This document shows, one piece after another, positions 34,440 to 45,883 of a stretch of 64,000 bases of DNA. This stretch comes from Spirogloea muscicola (taxonomy: Eukaryota; Streptophyta; Zygnematophyceae; Spirogloeales; Spirogloeaceae), in the NCBI GenBank assembly GCA_009602725.1, contig WELB01000205.1:109843-173842 (forward strand). The letters are read 5' to 3'. The position numbers were made by a program, and so were the translations under genes. A model generated the notes under the pieces. It saw only the letters and a list, made by a program, of their open reading frames with translations. It did not search any database and was not told where the DNA came from. Positions within the stretch are counted from its first letter, which is position 1. Each line of letters begins with the position of its first letter.

Positions 34440-34940
34440 GATTCAGCCCTTTGCAGCATGCTGTGTAATTGGCGGAGCCAAGCCGCAGCAAAGGACGCGA
34501 ACGGCTGCGGCGGCACGCAGCACCTGGCTCCGCCAACTTCGCCGTGGCTGCTCGCTGCCGCCGCGCGCGCTGGTGAGGCCCCCGTCGCCGGCTGCCCAGG
34601 CCTGCCGCCGCAAGCAGGCGCTCGAACCTCGCCTCCTCGGCGGCTGCCATCGCTGCTGTAGCTGGCTCAACATCTCCACCTCGCGCTGCCGCGGGACGCT
34701 CGGCGCCCGTCGGCGCCTGCCTCGACGCACCGGCGCCGCCGCGGTCACCTGCCGCGGGGCCTGCCTCGGCGGCGGCGGCGGCCACCCGCACGGCAGGACC
34801 TGGCCTTGCTGCATCCACCGACACGCGGACCCTCGCCCGGCTCCTGCACGCCTCGCCGGCAGATCGTCGCGAGGCGAGGCCGGCCGGGCTGGCGGCGGCG
34901 GCGGCAACGGATGCGGCGGCGACGGCCGCAGCGGCCATGC
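34440..34940 (-). CDS. Ala/Arg-rich N-terminal exon, unresolved gene
   Basis: The minus frame starts MAAAAVAAASVAAAAASPAG, looks like a plastid or mitochondrial leader, and ends with EEARFERLLAAAGLGSRR. It could be the first exon of the YqgF-like gene just downstream on the same strand. Alternatively RFERLLAAAGLGSRR could be the start of an S4 domain of an RsuA/RluB-type pseudouridine synthase. I cannot decide. A LINE A 3' end begins immediately upstream (about 34990). Confidence 0.4.
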
Positions 34941-34984
34941 TCCTGAGTGTTGCCGCAGGGACGGCGTTTGTGGCAAGGCGGAGA

Positions 34985-35390
34985 AAGTGCTCGCCCATTG
35001 AGAATAGGGGCTGGAAAAGCCAGCCCAAAAAAGAATCAACAAAGGACGAGAAGCGCTAAGAAAACCAAGCACACAAAGAAACAAAGCAGCTACGGATCAC
35101 TCAGTAACCCCTGCTAAGCAGCCTCAGGTCACAGACGCTAGGCTCCTGGAAGTGGGTCCCCTAGCCAGAGCCAGAGGCAGCAGCGAGGGCTCTGCCGGCC
35201 CGCAGATGCAGCGCGCGGGCCATCGACCGCTGCAGCGAGACGGCCAAGCGCATTCGGTACACCTGCGCTAGCGACCCGGCTGCAGGACAGAGAAGCGCGG
35301 CCAGATTGACTGGTGGCTGGGAAAGGCCAGCCCAAAGAATAGACAAGGTCTGAGGGAGCCTGAGTGCGAAGGACGGCGGAGGTGGGCCAG
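34985..35390 (-). mobile_element. LINE A 3' end followed by LINE B 3' end
   Basis: LINE A 3' UTR and C-terminus (34985-35283) in minus orientation, with GCTCGCCCATTGAGAATAGG and the hairpin, ending within the AGSLAQVYRMRLAV coding region. It is followed by an inverted LINE B 3' UTR (35287-35375). Confidence 0.8.
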
Positions 35391-36228
35391 CGCCTCTGAA
35401 GCGCACCCTGCACGCACTACAACCCAGGGGCCTCCTGCGTACGAGGGCCTCCGATACTGGCTGGCAGTTTACAGCCGATTCTTCTATATCAGCAGCCGCA
35501 TTCTCTGATACACAAGCAGCTGAACTTTCCTCGAGGGCTGTGTAAATAGAAGTTGACAAGCTTCCCACAAGGGGGTAATGGCTAAGGACAGCGCGCATGA
35601 GGTGAAAGGGAGGCCAATGCAAGCCAGTACATAGGTCCGGCAAAGAAAGAAATGAGCATCTTCCAAATGGGGCGGGGATGTTTCAGTCAGGCCAGAAAAA
35701 CCGAGGAAAGGTTAGTCCAGAGCAGAGTGGACAAGGTCCGACGTGGCCGGCAAATGCCATATCACGTACCTATGCAGGTACGCCAGTGGCTACAGCAAAG
35801 CGAGAGGAGCGCTGCCTGTATCCCAACCTCGCCGGCAGACTAGGCTTGCAGCAGGAGGATTGGCCCCTCCAAGGCAGACGAGGACATTCAGCCAAAGCGC
35901 CACATGCTAGCAGCAAAGAGACGCAGGGTATGCTCACGCACTTGTGCTCAGGCCCGTCCTTTGAGCCCCTCCATTCTCATCGACTTCCTCTAGTGACTGG
36001 TCACTCGTGCCAGCTGGCCATTTGCCTTACCTCTCTCATTGCTGGGCCATTTTTGTACACTTTCCCGGATAAGACACTTCACCCTAGACGCACTTCTGCC
36101 CGTTTGAATGACTGTACAATCGGTCTTCTGCAGCAACTGTGAATTGTTGCTAGAAGCATGTCATGAGGGTGGTCAGACATTCAAGGATGACCTCGGGCAT
36201 TCATGTGAAGCAATTCCATGTCTGCCTT
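35391..36228. mobile_element. Degenerate LINE-like remnant and unassigned sequence
   Basis: Around 35595-35640 GCGCATGAGGTGAAAGGGAG and GGCCAATGCAAGCCAGTACA match, with substitutions, the inverted-repeat arms at 40826-40914. It is therefore an older copy of that LINE 3' end. From 35700 to 36228 I see no gene; it is probably the 3' flank of the RED gene. Confidence 0.45.
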
Positions 36229-39200
36229 TCAAACCTTCGACCTCTTTCCACTGGGCAAGTCATAATAGTCCTCCACATCACGTCGACCCCTGGCATTCCC
36301 TCGCTCTTTCTTCTGCCTCTCCAGAATCTGATTAATCTTGTGAAGCTCATTGTCAATCTTGTGATCCCTTGAATTGTCCTTTTCACGATCCTTTCCAGTC
36401 TGATTGTACTTTCGAGTTTTCCGCCCATCCTGCGCTTTCACACCAAATTGCATGGCTGCCTTGGTGGTTGCCTCCTTGGCTTCATTATACTTCCCCCAAT
36501 CCTCCTCATTGTCAAAGTCCCACCGCTGCAACCGGCCTTTGACCTGCACGTTGTACGCCAGGCTCTCAACAATAGAAGATGGTGAAAAGCAAATGCCAAG
36601 AAGGTCATGTAGTTGATAAATGAGAAGGTGAAGACTCAAGAGGAAGTAAGAAGCCAGTGGAGGCGGAGTCTGACCTTGCCACCGGTGTCAACATCTGCCG
36701 CCTTCACTGCTGCAGGCCCTCCCGCGCCCTCTTCATCACTGTCTACAACCTCCCTGCTGTACTCCTGGTAGCCAGGGTAGCACTCCGAGTAACTCTCACT
36801 TACGAAGGTTGGGTCCTTCTCTCGAGTGTCCTTCTCTCGTCGCGCCTTCTCCTTCTCATCATCGCGGAAGAAGACCGACCCCAGGCCCTTGTCCTTCTCC
36901 TCCTGGGTCATCACTTTCTCCCCAGCCTCCAGTGGAAGCTCCTGATATGGGTCAGCATAGGGAACAGCGTCCTGGTACGGCGGCGGGCCTGCGGGATAGG
37001 TAGGATATGTGTAGGCTGTTGGATATGCTTGATATGTGGCGGCATCGTAGGCACCATTTCCCGGTGGAGGTGCATGTACATCTTCCAGGTATTCTCTGCT
37101 CGGGCCCGGCATTGTTGGCCCCTGCTCTGGTCCAAGCTCTGCTGCAGTTGCCTGGAAGGACATGTATGACAAGCTCATATGAGTGACACGCATTGCCTTC
37201 CGAGCCATGGTATTTTGGCGCATGTAGTGCTGCTCTGTGCAGCAGCATAGCCAACACCATCAGTTGTTCCTTCGCTTGCTGGCTGCATTCACGAAGGCCC
37301 CTGAATGTGCATGGATGATATAATGGAATAGCATCTCTGCCAAGGCAGCCCCAAAACACCTGAGGAGGCTGAGGCAGGGGCACTGGCAGGCTCTGCTGCT
37401 TTTCAAAGTAGGTGGACTTGCCACCTCGCCTGCCTCTGCTCCTACTAGGCGAGCCTTCCCGTGCTTCTCCGGCAACTGGAGCAGGCCTCCCATTGGCCTT
37501 GCTGGGCAACGATGGCACATATTCTGTATCAACGTCCTCGAAGATGTTGTCCTCTGTGCGTCGTGGTGGAGGGGGAGGAAGAGGGGGGCCTCCTGAAGCC
37601 TGTGCTTCCTCCACATTCCCAATAGCATCTGCAGCATGAAGTGCTGGCTCCTCTACGTCCTCTTCGGTTGCGATGGAGATTCCCTTCACAAGGACTACAA
37701 TATTGCTGAAAGTCAAAGTCTGCTAGGTAAAGCTTGCACAAGATCAACTTGAGAGTGGAGCAGATCCAGCACTGACCCCCTTCTCAAGGGGGAAAGGTTG
37801 CTGCGACACGGCCATTGTCGATTGCACCAAGTATCCTGTGAAGGTCATCTTACTTCGTGAATCTAGCTTGTCCTTCTTCTTCTTCTTGAGAACCTGCAGG
37901 TGGTAAGCAAGTGGCACAGATAGTGAATGTTACACCAAGTTTAGGCAACTATAAGCAAGCCAAATGTGGAGCCAGCAGCTCCTCAAAGCAACAAGTATCT
38001 GACTGTTACCTTGCCAGAAGAGCCGAGGCGAAGATACGCCATAATCTTTGCAATCCGGTCCAGAACAGCCCCGTCCACAGACGCAGCAATCGCTTCCTGT
38101 TCAGCGCAGGGTCAATGCTATTCTCGTCATTAAGCAGGCTCCTCTTGTCAAGCAGCAGCTTCACTAACTGCTGCCTACTCCGAAGTGATGGCTCCCAGCC
38201 CATGCTTCTCATGCACCTGGACATCAACTCAGGAACTTCACGTGGATGCAATTCTCCAGCTAGATGGGCACAGAGGCCTGATACCTCAGGAGCAGGGCAA
38301 TCTGCCTTGCTTCGATGGACTGTTGTGGGGAGCTCATGTGCAAAGTCATCATCCTGTCCCAGGCCTTCTCACCCAGTATTAGCTCAAGTGTTGCTGCAGC
38401 CAAGCTCAAATGCATAGCTCACATGCCAAGTGCTGGAAGCAGCAGTCAACATGTTGCCATAGGGTCAAGGCACTGCCAATGCCAGTAAGCCACTGACCAT
38501 GTCAAAAAGGTACGCAGTGCGCCCTGGCAAGAACATCTCATTGACTTTATTCAGCAAGTGAGGTCGCAGAAGAAATTGGTACACGGCCTGTCAGTTTCAA
38601 ATTTGTCAAGAAGTTTCCTAATCAGTCACTTGCAGGTAAATCTGTAATGGAAACTCAATCAACTCAGGGATGCGTGTCTCCTTGTAGCAGCTGAGAGGTC
38701 CAAGTAAACCAATGCTGGACACAAATTGGCCATAAGAAAGAAACCGTTGGTAACCTGTGCAGTGCATGAGTGGAACTTCATGGCTTTGTCCTCCTTCGCC
38801 TCCCTGCAAGACATTCCAATTTTCAAAAGCCCTCGCACGGCTGCTACCATTCCTGTCTACCCTTCTTGGGCTGCTTCTTGACGTGCATCAGAGATGCAAG
38901 TGCACTGACAGCAAGACGAGCAGCCTGCAAACAAGACCCGTTGCTGCTGTTGTCCGGCTTGACTGATACTGCTGTGCCATGAAGACACACAATAACCACA
39001 CTCCTTGTCGGACTCTGTGGTGGCAAGACGAGGCATCCTGGTGATGTGTGATTTGGAGATTGTAAAGTGTTTTGATACCTTGCCCGGTCCTCCTCACTGT
39101 CATCCTTCTTGTCCATCTCACTGCGAATCTTCTGCAACAGCGCATAGTCCAACCCCTTGACGAGGTGCGTGTGCTCCACATCACCTGAGAGAAGCAGAGT

Positions 39201-40297
39201 CCCAGCCGCCGGCTCGAACATGTCAGGATGAAAGAACCTACATTACAACTCAAGCTCCATGAAGTTTCATCAAGCTGCCAAGCAAGACTGATCTAGGTCT
39301 ACTTCAGCAAAAGGCAAACTCCACGTCTGTCACAATTGCGAAGAAAGCTCTGGGAGGATGCTGTGCAGGGGGACAAGAGGCAGCTGCAAACCTCCTAGAA
39401 ACTTGCTGTTCTCAATGGATATCCGGTGAGCGTCTGCGCTTCTGCCCTCATTTCAGAGACGGACACGATGGCCGTCAGGACCCTTGACAGCAGCACACCA
39501 CAAAGCTGTTGTAGCAACTGCTGCAGAAGCCATGCGAGTGGCTGGACTTCAAGAGCCAGTCGTTGCTCTTTGCCTGGACGTGCTACAGGGCACCTGATGT
39601 CGTGGAGGCCTGGCGGAGCGACGGCGCTGAGGGTGCCGCTGAGCTCCGTAGCGGTGCCAGCGTAGTCCAGGTTGAGGTCCTCGCGCCGCTCCTTGGCGCG
39701 GTCACGGTACGCCGCCACCTCCTCGCCTTGACCCTCGGCACTGCCCGCCTCGGCCCTGCAGCAGAGCAAGGCGCACGTCCATAAGGGGGCCGTGCCGAGG
39801 GCCGTAGCGCGAGGAGACGGTCCCTGAGGCCCCCACCCGTCTTGTCTGCTGTGATGGCCGCCAACCCTCTCTCACGACGCTGCCCTTGCTGGAGGAGGTG
39901 CGTCAGGGCTGCTACGGGGCTGCAGGAGCTCTGGCTGGCTCGAAGCAGGCGGCGTGAGGCGAGCTTGTCCGCCAGCAGGCGGCGCACCTGGCGGGCTTGG
40001 TCTGGAACTTGCGCGCCGGCTTGCCAGGCGCCCGCCCCGGCGTGTCCTCGACATCGTCGTCCTCGTCGCCGCCGCCGCCGCCGCCGGGCTTGCGCACCCT
40101 GCGCGGCGCGGCCCGCGGGGCGACTGCGTCGTCAGCCGCGGCGGCGGGAAAGGCATAGGAGCAGCCCGTCGGCGGCGCCGCAGCAGCGCAGGGCCCACTT
40201 CTTGGCGCGGTCGCGGCTGCTGGGGCGCTCGCCGCGGCGCGGCGTCTCGGCCACCATGCGGCGGAAGTCGTCGTTGGACAGGTTGGCGGCGGCCGGT
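36229..40297 (-). CDS. RED: RED/IK (SMU2) splicing factor
   Basis: Spliceosomal RED/IK protein (SMU2 in plants), partner of SMU1 in pre-mRNA splicing. Minus-strand exons, N to C: NLSNDDFRRMVAETPRR (40280-40230), an acidic linker, YRDRAKERREDLNLDYAGT (near 39710), ISIENSKFLG, GDVEHTHLVKGLDYALLQKI with RSEMDKKDDSEED (near 39180), VYQFLLRPHLLNKVNEMFLP with GRTAYLFDM (near 38585), DGAVLDRIAKIMAYLRLGSS (near 38070), EDNIFEDVDTEYVPS (near 37540), YSECYPGYQEYSREVVDSDE (near 36790), LQRWDFDNEEDWGKYNEA, AAMQFGVKAQDGRKTRKYN and the C-terminal GKRSKV, with stop at 36229. Each block aligns in order with the family. The N-terminal residues are cut off by the N at 40298; no ATG continues across it in frame. 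Confidence 0.92.
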
Positions 40298-40298
40298 N
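40298..40298. other. Single N cutting the RED 5' end
   Basis: The first RED exon loses its start exactly at this N. The sequence on the far side (40299-40487) is GC-rich with no continuation of the gene. Confidence 0.65.
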
Positions 40299-40487
40299 CG
40301 GGCGGCGCACGACGGCACGCTTGGGCGGCGGGCGCCCCGAACTACGCGGCGCGACTTTGCGGCGCCGGCGGGCGGGCGCACGTGTCGGCCCGCCCCAAGG
40401 ACGCCCTTGTCCTCTTTCGGTGGCTTTGTCGTCACACGCCCGGGCTTGAGGCGGCGGCGGCTCCGTCGTCTCCTTTCTCCTTCCTGA

Positions 40488-41070
40488 TGTGCTCGCCCAT
40501 AGAGAAGAGAGAGAGAGAGAGAGAGGCTGGCAAAGAAGAAGGGCTCGCCCATTGAGAATATGGGCTGGAACAGCCAGCCAAAAAAAGAATGAACAGAGTA
40601 CAAGAAGAGGGGGGGGGAAGCCAGGCGAAGCCCTAAGGCGAAGCAGCAGATATGACAAGCACACAAGAAAAAACAAAGCAGCTACTAACCACTCAGTAAC
40701 CCCTGCTAAGCAGGCGCAGGTCGGAGAGGCTATGCTCCTGGAAGTATGTCCCCTGGCCAGAGCCAGAGGCAGAGCCAGCCCAAAACGAACGGACAATATC
40801 CCAAGCCAAAGAAAGAGGAGCCGGAAGAGAGAAGGCGCGCGGGGCGCATGAATTGAAAGGGAGGCCAATTCAAGCCAATACATTGTTCAGGCAGAGTCGA
40901 GTGCAGACTAAACAACTAAAAGAACTACACTACAGTCCATGCCTTTGGACGAGGACGAAGACATCAGCCAGAGGACACTCAAAAAACCTCTAGTCAGGAG
41001 ATGCAAGTCGGAGTAGCTAGCCCGGGGAAAGACGCCGCCCTGACGGAAGCCGGAGGCCGCCGCAACGGGC
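40488..41070 (-). mobile_element. LINE A and other LINE 3' ends, minus
   Basis: Contains a (GA)n run (40505-40524), a LINE A 3' end with hairpin and C-terminus (40540-40785), then the 3' end of a further family (40790-40915) with GCGCGCGGGGCGCATGAATT, and a LINE B C-terminus (40985-41065). Confidence 0.7.
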
Positions 41071-41298
41071 TGCCTCTCCCCTTCGTCGAACCTTGTCACT
41101 TCTTTTTGCTCCAGCTCCCCAAGTTAGCTTGTCAGATTTGTTTGTGCTCACCCGTGGGTACTAATGTCATCTTAGGTACCTTAGATTAGGTCTCCGTATT
41201 ATGTAGCATTGTTTAGTCTGCACTCGACTCTGCCTGAACAATGTATTGGCTTGAATTGGCCTCCCTTTCAATTCATGCGCCCCGCGCGCCTTCTCTCC
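40826..41298. repeat. 89-bp perfect inverted repeat, arms 296 bp apart
   Basis: Arms 40826-40914 and 41210-41298 appear identical in reverse complement by eye; internal landmarks are AATTGAAAGGGAGGCCAATT and CAGGCAGAGTCGAGTGCAGA. The arms are LINE 3'-end sequence (a divergent copy lies near 35600). The centre includes a LINE B piece. Confidence 0.85.
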
Positions 41299-42430
41299 CT
41301 TTTTGGGCTGGCTTCTCAAAGCCCTTGCCCCCATTGGGAGAGAGGGGCCAGGCAGAGGCCAGCCCAGAAGAAAGTGCTCGCCCATACAGAAGAAAATTTA
41401 CAGAAGGTTGACTGGTGGCTGGGAGAGGAAAGAAGTGGACAAAACCCGAAGAGCCAAACAGCGCCTTTCCTTGGAAGCGTCTGCCTACCGCCCCTCTCCG
41501 AATCTGAACCCTAAACCCAGGGCCAGCCCAAATCTGAACCCACAAGTTCCCAAACCTCTAAATAGCGCCGCCGGCTGGCGACGCCGTCCGCCAGCGTGCT
41601 GTTTGCACGGACGCCGACAGGTCGGCCCTCCGCCTTGTGCAGACCTTGTACACCTTTTACGGCCTTTCCCTTACATCGGAAGAGCTGTTCCTTCTCCATC
41701 CAAGGTGTCGCAGCCTGATTGTAGTGTGCTTACAGCCGAGTGTCCTTACTTTCTTTCGCAGCCCTTGCCCCCATTGGGAGTGCCACTTCTTCTCTCTTTC
41801 CAAGCTCTCACGACCCGCTATCTCCCGCCGCAGCTTTGGGGAGCCGGTAAATTTCCAAGCAGCAGGCTCGCTCGCGCAGGTGTATCGCATGCGCTTGGCC
41901 GTCTCGCTGCAGCGGTCCATGGCTGGCGCGCTGCATCTCCGTGCCGGTCGTGCCCTCACTCCCACTCTACCAGGAGACTAGTTTTCCGATCTGCGGCTGC
42001 TTAGTGGGGGTTGCTGAGTTCTTCGTAACTACAGTACTTGATTCCGTGTGCGATTCAGCGTTTTCCCTGGCCCGTTCGAAGTTTGTTCATCTCTTTTAAT
42101 GGGCTGGCCTCTCCCAGCCACCACCCTCTTCTGGCTTTAATTTCATGCGCACCGCGCGCCTTCTCTCTCTTCTGGAGGCATCTTTCTTCTTTCTCTTGCT
42201 ATTCTTTTCTCAGGGCTGGCCTCTCCCAGCCTCTGCCCTCTCCTGGTAGCGTCTTTCTTCTTCTTTCTCCCCCTTTGGAAGAGCTATACTACTCCTCCTT
42301 TCTGGGCTGGCCTCTCGCAGGCATCCTTTCATCCCTCCGTGCATCCGCGGGCAGGCCGCGCCTTGGCTGCGCCATCTAGTCTGGGCGTGGTGACTGTTTC
42401 CCTGCTGCTGTTTCTCGCACTTGCGCTTGT
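41299..42430 (+). mobile_element. Several LINE 3' ends, mostly plus
   Basis: Includes a hairpin-like GGGCTGGCTTCTCAAAGCCC (41305), an inverted fragment (41355-41450), and a LINE A-like C-terminus with NFQAAGSLAQVYRMRLAVSL (41850-41980). Three short 3' UTR units follow (GGGCTGGCCTCTCCCAGCC at 42103 and near 42212, and GGGCTGGCCTCTCGCAGGC near 42303), each followed by a TCTTTCTTCT-like tail. Between 41560 and 41700 there is nothing recognisable. Confidence 0.65.
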
Positions 42431-42529
42431 TGACTCCAGGGTGCTGAGTGGCGATTTGTAGTCGAGGGCGAGTCCCTTTACTGCCTAGGGTCTGTGCTCT
42501 CCTTCTGGAGCTTCCTCGCAGTCACATGA

Positions 42530-42990
42530 ATGTTGCTCAGGGCTGGCCACCTTCGGGCTGGCCACTGCCCACCGTGGAAGAGCACCTTTGTCTCTGCTGG
42601 GAAGGACTTCTCTCCTCTCCACTAACAGTACCTCGGCAGGTCAGTGCTTGCGTTCAGGAGCTCGGGCACCAGCAGCACGGGCCATTGTTGGAGCCGGACC
42701 GAGCATACCACGCCGCTGCAGGCTGGCAGCTGTTGGCATCCGCCAGCGTGTGTCTGCTTGCAGCGAGCTCAGGCTTATGCTTTGCACCAGAGAGCTAGAC
42801 GAAAGTTTAGTTGGTGGCGGACGGGCTTGGTACTGTCATCCGATTTTGGGCATCGCTCAGCAACCTCTACTTGCTGACCCGTGGGTACTCAGCGGGTCTG
42901 CATAGCAGCAGATGATGTACCGTCATCCTATACATGTGCTTGCCTTTGTACTTAACCATTCAGGCCCTCCATGACGTAACACACGCGTTC
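42530..42990 (+). mobile_element. Degenerate LINE family D 3' end
   Basis: Corresponds to the C-terminus and 3' UTR of the family D copy at 16650-17640 (CGTGTGTCTGCTTGCAGCGA, CTGACCCGTGGGTACTCAGC, TGTGCTTGCCTTTGTAC), with the reading frame broken in several places. It is older than the 17 kb copy. Confidence 0.6.
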
Positions 42991-43274
42991 TGCCTCTGCC
43001 CTCCTCTTGCCAAGGGAATCCCTCATAAGCTCTCAGTGCCACTGAATTAGTGACTACAGCCAGAGAGGCCTTGGATTTGAGGCAGACAACTCTCATGCTA
43101 ATACGGGGACTAAGAAGGAACAGTAAGTTGGGCTCAACCACAACCCCGACGAAAATAGAGGGACAAAGCTTCAAGATTTTCCTGAGTTGCAGAGTCCCCG
43201 CTACGCAGGTGACTCGGTCCACTGCAATGGCAGTACAATTTAGCAAAGAAGATTAAATAGCAGTGTCCAGCTTA

Positions 43275-43605
43275 TTATTGCGCCGAGGATCTGCAGAGGA
43301 GGCAAAAAGCGGCGGCGGCAGCGCCGCAGGCGCAGCCCTTGGCCAATCCCCTTCCTCCTCTCAGGCAGCATGCAGAGCACAGGGGACGGAGGGGTGCGGC
43401 GTCATGCGAGCACTGCTGTCGGCGCCGGTGGCATGAGCGCAAGCGGCAGCGGCAGCTTCTTGCGGCCAAGAGCACGCTGCTCCCCAGCGAGGGAGGTGGG
43501 GAGGTGTTCCTCAGTGAGCCGCCTCAGCCTCCACCTACCGTCCCCTGTCCTGGATCACATTATGGGATGGGCTTGCTGCTAGGCAGCCGCTTTGTCCCCA
43601 AATAA
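43275..43605 (+). CDS. Possible last exon of an unknown gene
   Basis: A plus frame ends ...EVFLSEPPQPPPTVP ... GMGLLLGSRFVPK with a stop at 43603-43605. A TGCAG acceptor lies near 43295. There is no recognised domain and no upstream exon is identified. It lies tail-to-tail with the proline-rich gene. Confidence 0.25.
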
Positions 43606-43749
43606 CTGAGAACCTATATAGTTACAAGAATAGGGGGTAGGATTGGGAAAATGTCTAAGGCCCCAAATGCAGAATTGGGGGGTAAAGGTGTGCGCCTCAA
43701 CTGCTCAGCTTATCAAGATGCCGAGCCCGTCATCTCCTCAAGTGCTCTC

Positions 43750-45882
43750 TCAGTGGTGACCACCTTTTGGCCGGTGTGGCGGAGGAGGTGGCGGCGGCGG
43801 GGGCGGCGGTCTAGCAGTGGCGGCCTTGCCGGCCTTGCGGTAGGCGGCGTGGTTGTGGCCACCGTGGCATCCGTGACGGGAGGGGCACCTGGCCTCTCCG
43901 AGCACCCGGGCGAGCCGCGACGCGGTGCCGCCCTGGGCTGCCGGGTCGGCGGCAGCCTCAAGCAGCAGCGCCGCAACCTGCTGCGGGCTGAGCCGGAACT
44001 TGTAGACCTCGGCGTTGAGCAGCGCAGCGGCGGCCACGCACCCGAGCTTGGCCACGCCGCCGCTGCCCTTGCGCTTGAGCGCCGCCAGCACCGTTGTGGT
44101 GTTGCCGAACGCGGCCGCTGCACCGAGCCCAAAGGCCTCCGACATCCGCGTGCTTGCATCAAACGACTTGGGCCACAGGCACAAGTTGTCCGCCCAGAAT
44201 CTGCAGCACAGCAGGCAAACGATAGAGGCTAACATCAGGATCTTAATCAAGCTCGGCATTAGAGTTGAAACTTTGTACATCACCTAGGTGGGACAGTGAC
44301 GTGACGAGAGAAGGAAAGGCAGCAACCTACGATTTGTGCAACAAGTGCAACAACAGTCTCACGAGCAGCAACTAGATAACAGTGGGGACTCACGCAGCAG
44401 AGCAGCCCTCATGGCCGGGGCCCTGGACTGAAGTCACGGGGGGCAGCGGCACAGCTTTGAACGGCCGGGGTGGCGGCGGCGGCGGCGACGGCGGTGGCGG
44501 CGGTAGCGGCGCGGCGGCCCTCTGGAAGGCTCGCGGTGGCAGCGGCGGGGGGCTGGCGGAGCCACTAGGCTGAGCCGGTGGCGGCGACGAGGAGGGGATG
44601 GAGGGAGGTGGGGGGGAGCTGGCCTAGGAGACGTGGGGGTCGGCGGCGGCGGCAGTGGGAGAAGAGGAGGGGGGGACGTAGCGACCGGTGCCTGTGGTGA
44701 ATCGCTAGGCGGCGGCGGAGAGGAGGGGCCGATAAAGGCAGGCGAGGGAAGGGAGGGCGGCGGCGGCGAGCCGGCATCAGACAATGTGGGGGGCGGCGGC
44801 GGCGGCGGTGAGAGAGGAGGGGGGGATGGCACGACTGGCGGTGGCACTGGAGCCCCCCCTGAGACTAACGGGGGAGGGAGGGCGCCGCCGGCTGTGTCAG
44901 GCGGCGGTGTCAGCACTGGCGGCGGCGGCGGTGGCAGTTGCGGTGGTGGTGAGGCCCCCGCTGCGTCCTTGAGAGTGGGTGGTGGCGGAGAAGTCGAGGC
45001 AGCAGCCAGCGGCGGTGGCGGCGCGTCAGAAGGCGGAGGGAAGGTCGGCAGCGTGGGCGGGGCTGCCGACGGAGGCAGCGGCGGCGGCGGCGGCGGCGGC
45101 GAGCTGCTGCTCCCGGGCCCGTCCGGTGGCCCGGCGCTTGCTGGCGGCGGCGGCGGCGGTGGCGGTGGTGGCGGTGGTGGCGGGGAGGCCTTGAAGCCGT
45201 CTGAGCCGGACGGCCGTTTCGTGGGCGCCGGTGGAGGCACCGGCTGAGGGGTTCCGGCACTGCCAGGCGGCGGTGATGGTGGCGGCGGAGATGGCGGAGT
45301 GGCAGAGGCCACAGGGGGGGGGCTTGCAGCTGCCGGCGGCGTGCTCAGGGTTGGCGCTGGCGAGGGCGGCGATGGCAATGGTAGCGGAGGGCTGCGCAGC
45401 ACTGGTGAGCCTTGGGGGGGAGGAGGTGACAGCGAGGAGGGCACGCTTGGAGGCGATGGCGATGAGGAAGGTGGCGACGGCGGCGGCAGGGGGACCGCTG
45501 GCGAAGGCTTTGGTGGCGGTGGCAGGGAACTGGGTGCGCGGACACCTAGCTGCGGCGGCGGCGGCGGCGGCAGCGGCGGCGGCAGCGGTAGTGGCGGTGG
45601 CGTTGGCAGCACTGGCGACGGCGGCGACAGCAGTGGCGGGCTGGCTTCGGAGGGCGGCGATGGTGGTGGCGGCGGCGGGCTGGCCTCCAAGGCTGGTGGC
45701 GACTGCTTCGACGGGGGCGGCGGCGGCGGCGGCGGCTGCAGTGGTGGGCTTGCCAGCGGCGGCGGAGGCGGCAGCGGCGGTGATGAAGGTGGTGGGCTGG
45801 CCTCCGAGGACTGCGGCGGCGGGGGGCTGCGGTTTGGCGGCGGCAGCAGTGGCGACGGCGGCGGCAGCGGCGATGCTGATGG
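43750..45882 (-). CDS. Proline-rich (HRGP-like) wall glycoprotein with C-terminal domain
   Basis: The minus strand encodes a very long Pro/Ser/Ala-rich tract (45880-44640) of SPPPPPP and APPPP runs, as in hydroxyproline-rich extracellular proteins of green algae. After an intron (acceptor near 44204), a compact domain follows: FWADNLCLWPKSFDASTRM, EAFGLGAAAAFGNTTTVLAA, GGVAKLGCVAAAALLNAEVY. This resembles the WP...AL.L C-terminal module found on algal Pro-rich proteins. The protein ends in PPPPPHRPKGGHH, with stop at 43750-43752. Between about 44640 and 44400 the Pro-rich register shifts frame, so there is an extra intron or an assembly error in the repeat. The N-terminus, where a signal peptide would be, is missing at the N at 45883. 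The plus-strand Gly-rich frame over the same DNA is its shadow. Confidence 0.6.
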
Positions 45883-45883
45883 N
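45883..45883. other. Single N joining the HRGP and membrin 5' ends
   Basis: Both flanking genes (minus on the left, plus on the right) lose their N-termini at this base. That is unlikely for a true genomic boundary and typical of a scaffold join or a collapsed GC-rich repeat. Confidence 0.7.

Noticed and set aside
35138-35643. Minus-strand frame of 160 residues
   Set aside because: A composite of LINE A and LINE B 3' ends and flanking DNA.
41505-41520. Telomere-like CCCTAAACC
   Set aside because: A single occurrence with no array; a similar lone CCTAACCCTAAC lies near 34205. Not evidence of a chromosome end.
44633-45247. Gly-rich plus-strand open frames
   Set aside because: They are the complement of the Pro-rich coding tract. 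Domain content after the intron supports the minus strand.
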